From the NCBI GenBank assembly GCA_003224635.1, contig QHZK01000224.1:1876-10281 (forward strand): a DNA stretch of 8,406 nucleotides, given 5' to 3'. The stretch comes from Acidobacteriota bacterium. GTDB taxonomy: Bacteria; Acidobacteriota; Terriglobia; UBA7540. Shown piece after piece: positions 5,816-8,406 of the stretch. The notes under the pieces were generated by a model. It was not told the origin of the DNA. It did not search any database and saw only the letters and a list, made by a program, of their open reading frames with translations. The position numbers and the translations under genes were made by a program. Within the stretch, counting starts at the first letter, position 1; each line of letters starts with the position of its first letter.

Positions 5816-5866
5816 CTGTAGCGGCGGTCTGTGACCGCCGGACGGCGCTCATAGACGCCGCTACAG
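5816..5866. repeat. 51-bp hairpin repeat, same family as the pyrK insert
   Basis: The ends CTGTAGCGGCG (5816-5826) and CGCCGCTACAG (5856-5866) are perfect reverse complements. Allowing one bulged base and two mismatches the pairing continues to a four-base loop, GGAC (5840-5843), so almost the whole element folds into one hairpin. The first 14 bases equal the minus strand of pyrK bases 3707-3720. This is a REP-like dispersed element; it lies just upstream of the lipoprotein promoter. Confidence 0.8.
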
Positions 5867-5897
5867 CCAATTGGCCACTACCGGTGGAGCGGCGCGT

Positions 5898-5926
5898 TTG
5901 ACACCTCAGTTGGGCTTTGTTAGATT
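5898..5926 (+). promoter_or_regulatory. Sigma70-type promoter upstream of the lipoprotein gene
   Basis: TTGACA (5898-5903) is a perfect -35. After exactly 17 bases comes TAGATT (5921-5926), four of six for -10, with a TG-type extension one base off. Transcription would begin near 5933, only about seven bases before the chosen TTG start, so either the transcript is nearly leaderless or a further upstream promoter is also used. Confidence 0.5.
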
Positions 5927-5939
5927 TGGAGCGGCCAAG

Positions 5940-6887
5940 TTGAGCATCGGCTTTCTGCCATTCACGCGACGGGTTTGCGGCGGGCTGGCCCTCATCGCGA
6001 TCCTGGCAGCGTCATCGTGTGCGGTCCGCCGGACGACGCGGGTCCCCGCGGCACAGGCGCCGCCACCGGCCCTGGAGGCTTCGACCACCGACCTCGTCAG
6101 CCGAATCAACGCCCAGAGCGCCGCCATCCGGACCCTCAACCTCGCGGTTGAGCTCGCGCCCACCGCAGGCTCGGTTTATTCAGGCGTAATCAAGGAATAC
6201 CGCGATGTGAAGGCCTTCATCCTGGTCGAGAGACCGGCGATGATCCGCATGATCGGCCAAGCCCCCGTAGTCAGGACCAACATCTTTGATATGGTCTCGG
6301 ACGGCAGCGAATTCCGGCTCTATATTCCTTCGCAACAAAAATTCATCGTCGGCAAAACGACGTTTCACAGGCCCGCCAAGAACGCGCTCGAGAGCTTGCG
6401 GCCGCAGCACATCCTCGAGGCGCTGCTGATTCCGCCGATCGACCCCGCCCGCGAGGCCTACTACCGGGAGGAAGAAAACAGGAGCGGGCCCCGGTATTAC
6501 GTGATCAACGTCCTTGAGGCCCCTCGCCAAGGCGGAGGAGTGGAGACGGCGGAGCTGGCGCTGAAGCGAAAGATTTCGTTCGACCGTTCCACGCTGGACA
6601 TCACGCGACTCGAGCTCTACGGACCTGAGGGCGGTCTGGTCGAGAGCGTACAGTATTCCGGTTACCGGGACTTTCAGGGGTTGCGCTACCCCATGCGCAT
6701 CGAGGTCGAGCGGCCGGTCGAGGATTACAGCCTGGCCATAACGATCCTGGACGGCCCGAAGTTCAATCAGCCCATACCTCCGGAGAAGTTCGAGCTGCGA
6801 AAGCCGGCGAGTGCGCAACTGGTCGAGCTGGGCGAAGAGCGTCACTCCGAGGAAGGCACGGAAGGCGAGGCGGCGCGTGGTCACTAG
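5940..6887 (+). CDS. Predicted outer-envelope lipoprotein, possible LolA/LolB or DUF4292-like fold
   Basis: The 315-residue protein starts with TRR, a hydrophobic stretch (14-25) and the lipobox-like ASSC with Cys27 as likely lipidation site; alanine at -3 is less usual than leucine. A proline-alanine linker (33-44) leads to a soluble domain: SRINAQSAAIRTLN (54-67), SGVIKEYRDVKAFILVERPAMIRM (split here only by its turn near 90), FDMVSDGSEFRLYIP (116-130) and KFIVGKT (134-140). A second half contains YYVINVLE and YSGYRDFQGLRYPMRIEVE. Alternating strands that ask whether a lipid or surface is modified resemble the LolA/LolB and DUF4292 group, but I cannot prove the family. I chose TTG at 5940 because GGAG lies eight bases upstream (5928-5931) and the signal peptide then has a normal length. 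The stop is one base before the permease ATG, so the two are co-transcribed and probably work together. The acidic tail EERHSEEGTEGE is unexplained. Confidence 0.75.
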   Translation: MSIGFLPFTRRVCGGLALIAILAASSCAVRRTTRVPAAQAPPPALEASTTDLVSRINAQSAAIRTLNLAVELAPTAGSVYSGVIKEYRDVKAFILVERPAMIRMIGQAPVVRTNIFDMVSDGSEFRLYIPSQQKFIVGKTTFHRPAKNALESLRPQHILEALLIPPIDPAREAYYREEENRSGPRYYVINVLEAPRQGGGVETAELALKRKISFDRSTLDITRLELYGPEGGLVESVQYSGYRDFQGLRYPMRIEVERPVEDYSLAITILDGPKFNQPIPPEKFELRKPASAQLVELGEERHSEEGTEGEAARGH

Positions 6888-6888
6888 A

Positions 6889-7977
6889 ATGATCGTAGCC
6901 AATGTTCTGCACCGGCCCGTCCGCACGATCATCAGCATTCTGGCGGTGGCCATCGAGGTCAGCATGGTGATGCTGGTGGTGGGCATGACGACCGGACTGC
7001 TGCACGAATCAGCCAAGCGAGTTGAGGGCGTGGGCGCTGACGTACTCGTGCAGCCGCCAGGGTCGTCGTTCTTGCTCGGCCTCGGCAGCGCGCCCGTGCC
7101 CATCAAGATCGGCGGGCTCCTCGCAGGACTTCAGCACGTTCAGGCGGTAACTCCCGTCCTGCTTCAGACGAACACCACCGGCGGGCTCAACATCATCTAC
7201 GGCATCGACATCAAGAGTTTCGAGCGCGTGTCGGGCGGGTTTGCCTACCATTCCGGCGGCGCGTTTACAGGTCCTTACGACGTAGCGGTGGACGACCCGT
7301 ATGCCAGGGCCAATCGACTCAAGGTGGGAGATACCCTCAGCATGCTCGATCACAAGTTCCGCGTGTGCGGCATCGTCGAGCACGGCAAGGGCGCCCGGCT
7401 CTTCATCCCGCTCGAGACAGCGCAGGACCTCTCCGGTTCGCACGACAAGGCCTCGATCTTCTTCGTCAGATGCACGGATCCCGGGTACGGGGATGACGTG
7501 GTGGACGCTATCCGCCACCTGCTGCCGGACTACCACGTGCTGTCGGTGAGAGAATACATGTCCCTGATGACGTCGAACAATCTGCCGGGCCTGAAGGCAT
7601 TCATCGAGGCCATGATCGCCATAGCCGTGGGCATCGGATTCCTGGTCATATTTTTGTCAATGTATACGACCATAACCGAGCGCACGCGCGAGATCGGGGT
7701 TCTGAAGTCGCTCGGAGCTTCAAAGGCGTATATTATTGCTGCCATCCTCCGGGAAGCGGCCTTGCTGTGTGTGGCGGGAATCGCGGCAGGCATTATCGGC
7801 TCGGTCTTTGCCAAGAGGCTGATCCTCGAGGCGTTCCCGACGCTGTCGGTAGACCTGACGGCAGATTGGGGGATTCGAGCGGCAGGGCTGGCGCTTGCAG
7901 GCAGCCTGATCGGCGCCTTCTACCCGGCGCTGCGTGCGGCCCAGCTCGATCCGGTGGACGCGCTGGCGTATGAATAA
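6889..7977 (+). CDS. ABC transporter permease, MacB/LolC-E/FtsX type
   Basis: The 362-residue protein has the four-helix plan of the family. Helix 1 lies at about 13-37. A periplasmic domain (about 38-235) begins with AKRVEGVGADVLVQPPGSS-like sequence typical of the MacB core domain. Helices 2-4 lie near 238-262, 288-308 and 328-348. Between helices 2 and 3 is TERTREIGVLKSLGAS (263-278), the cytoplasmic coupling segment that contacts the ATPase. The end, LRAAQLDPVDALAYE, matches the usual R-x-x-P-x-x-A-L-x-x-E close. Such permeases do not move solutes through a pore but drive extraction of lipoproteins or export of substrates from the outer leaflet. The ATG at 6889 follows the lipoprotein stop by one base. 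A GTG at 6877 is an alternative with better ribosome spacing (GAGG at 6867-6870) and would overlap the upstream gene. The ATPase follows after a repeat element. Confidence 0.92.
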   Translation: MIVANVLHRPVRTIISILAVAIEVSMVMLVVGMTTGLLHESAKRVEGVGADVLVQPPGSSFLLGLGSAPVPIKIGGLLAGLQHVQAVTPVLLQTNTTGGLNIIYGIDIKSFERVSGGFAYHSGGAFTGPYDVAVDDPYARANRLKVGDTLSMLDHKFRVCGIVEHGKGARLFIPLETAQDLSGSHDKASIFFVRCTDPGYGDDVVDAIRHLLPDYHVLSVREYMSLMTSNNLPGLKAFIEAMIAIAVGIGFLVIFLSMYTTITERTREIGVLKSLGASKAYIIAAILREAALLCVAGIAAGIIGSVFAKRLILEAFPTLSVDLTADWGIRAAGLALAGSLIGAFYPALRAAQLDPVDALAYE

Positions 7978-7992
7978 CGAAAGACGCCCTTT

Positions 7993-8093
7993 GTCCGTAG
8001 TCAGTTGTCCGTGGCAGGTCCGGTGCTCATCACTGGTCCTACGGACCCACGACGGATGGCGCGCGACTGACAACTGACCACTGACAACTGACG
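7993..8093. repeat. Dispersed repeat element between permease and ATPase genes
   Basis: Two 14-bp tandem copies, ACTGACAACTGACC (8066-8079) and ACTGACAACTGACG (8080-8093), face an inverted copy GTCAGTTGTC at 8000-8009. A second inverted pair, GTCCGTAG (7993-8000) with CTACGGAC (8039-8046), allows a competing fold. Motifs of this TCAGTTGTCAG type are frequent intergenic repeats in several bacterial phyla (recalled). It separates two genes that usually abut and may have been inserted into the operon. Confidence 0.7.
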
Positions 8094-8103
8094 GTCTTAT
8101 GCA

Positions 8104-8406
8104 ATGGAGCCCATCATTCTCACCCAGGACCTGAGGAAGGTCTATCGCGTCGGAAAAGTGGACGTGCCGGCGCTCCGGGGCGTCGACCTGGTCGTCCAGG
8201 AAGGGGAGTTTATTGCGGTGATGGGCCCGTCCGGCTGCGGCAAATCGACCCTGCTCCACGTCCTGGGCGGACTGACCGGTCCGACCAGCGGCCACGTCTG
8301 CGTGGATGGGAACGATTTCTCCACCATGGGCGACCGAGACCGTACGCGGTTTCGACGCCACAAGATTGGCTTCGTGTTCCAGCGCTTCAACCTGCTGCCG
8401 ACCTTG
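8104..8406 (+). CDS. ABC transporter ATP-binding protein, LolD/MacB type (partial, C-terminus outside window)
   Basis: The 101 visible residues begin MEPIILTQDLRKVYRVG with the aromatic residue that stacks on adenine (Tyr14). VPALRGVDLVVQEGEFIAVMG leads to the Walker A motif GPSGCGKST (41-49), and GFVFQRFNLLPTL (89-101) contains the Q-loop glutamine and the NLLPTL stretch typical of the LolD/MacB/FtsE group. The signature motif, Walker B and switch histidine lie beyond the window edge. It should power the permease encoded just upstream, as a cytosolic dimer. No Shine-Dalgarno is visible before the ATG at 8104; another ATG at 8099 is out of frame. The spacing of 126 bases from the permease is unusually long and is taken up by a repeat element. 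Confidence 0.92.
   Translation, partial: MEPIILTQDLRKVYRVGKVDVPALRGVDLVVQEGEFIAVMGPSGCGKSTLLHVLGGLTGPTSGHVCVDGNDFSTMGDRDRTRFRRHKIGFVFQRFNLLPTL

Noticed and set aside
6180..7106. 308-codon minus-strand frame across the lipoprotein-permease junction
   Set aside because: It spans two well-supported plus-strand genes and shows no recognisable domain.

Overview
The window looks like a GC-rich, Gram-negative chromosome, most likely Acidobacteriota or a related soil lineage (inference). The signs are a heterodimeric dihydroorotate dehydrogenase (pyrK-pyrD), a lipoprotein plus MacB/LolD-type ABC transporter, and several short dispersed palindromic repeats of the kind common in Acidobacteriota, Planctomycetota and Verrucomicrobiota, including the unit that reads as SAGVPPAS. 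Neither a phage nor an obvious defence system is present.

Left part (1-2254), minus strand: two polytopic membrane proteins of the type associated with GT-C-like glycosyltransferases. The left one (1-693) runs off the window. The right one (2227 down to 964) is split by a one-base frameshift in a five-base homopolymer at 1484-1488. Between them, on the plus strand, lies a short remnant of a spermidine-synthase-like protein (about 806-940).

Middle (2255-3300): a non-coding stretch with a 14-codon ORF behind a perfect Shine-Dalgarno, a terminator-like hairpin, two more hairpins and an extended -10 promoter. It is followed by a class I SAM-dependent methyltransferase (2653-3300).

Centre (3372-5506), plus strand: pyrK, probably transcribed from its own promoter with almost no leader, and pyrD. 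PyrK carries a 60-residue, in-frame insertion made of dispersed-repeat DNA, including a 45-bp tandem repeat, between its FAD-binding motif and the next conserved strand. A different inverted-repeat element fills the pyrK-pyrD gap.

Right part (5507-8406): about 300 bases without a convincing gene, a 51-bp hairpin repeat related to the pyrK insert, a TTGACA-type promoter, then a lipoprotein with a possible LolA/LolB-like fold, an FtsX/MacB-type permease and the start of a LolD/MacB-type ATPase. These three probably form one envelope export or lipoprotein-trafficking unit. A further repeat element separates permease and ATPase. The most notable theme is the number of unrelated short repeat families in 8.4 kb, one of them tolerated inside an essential-pathway enzyme.
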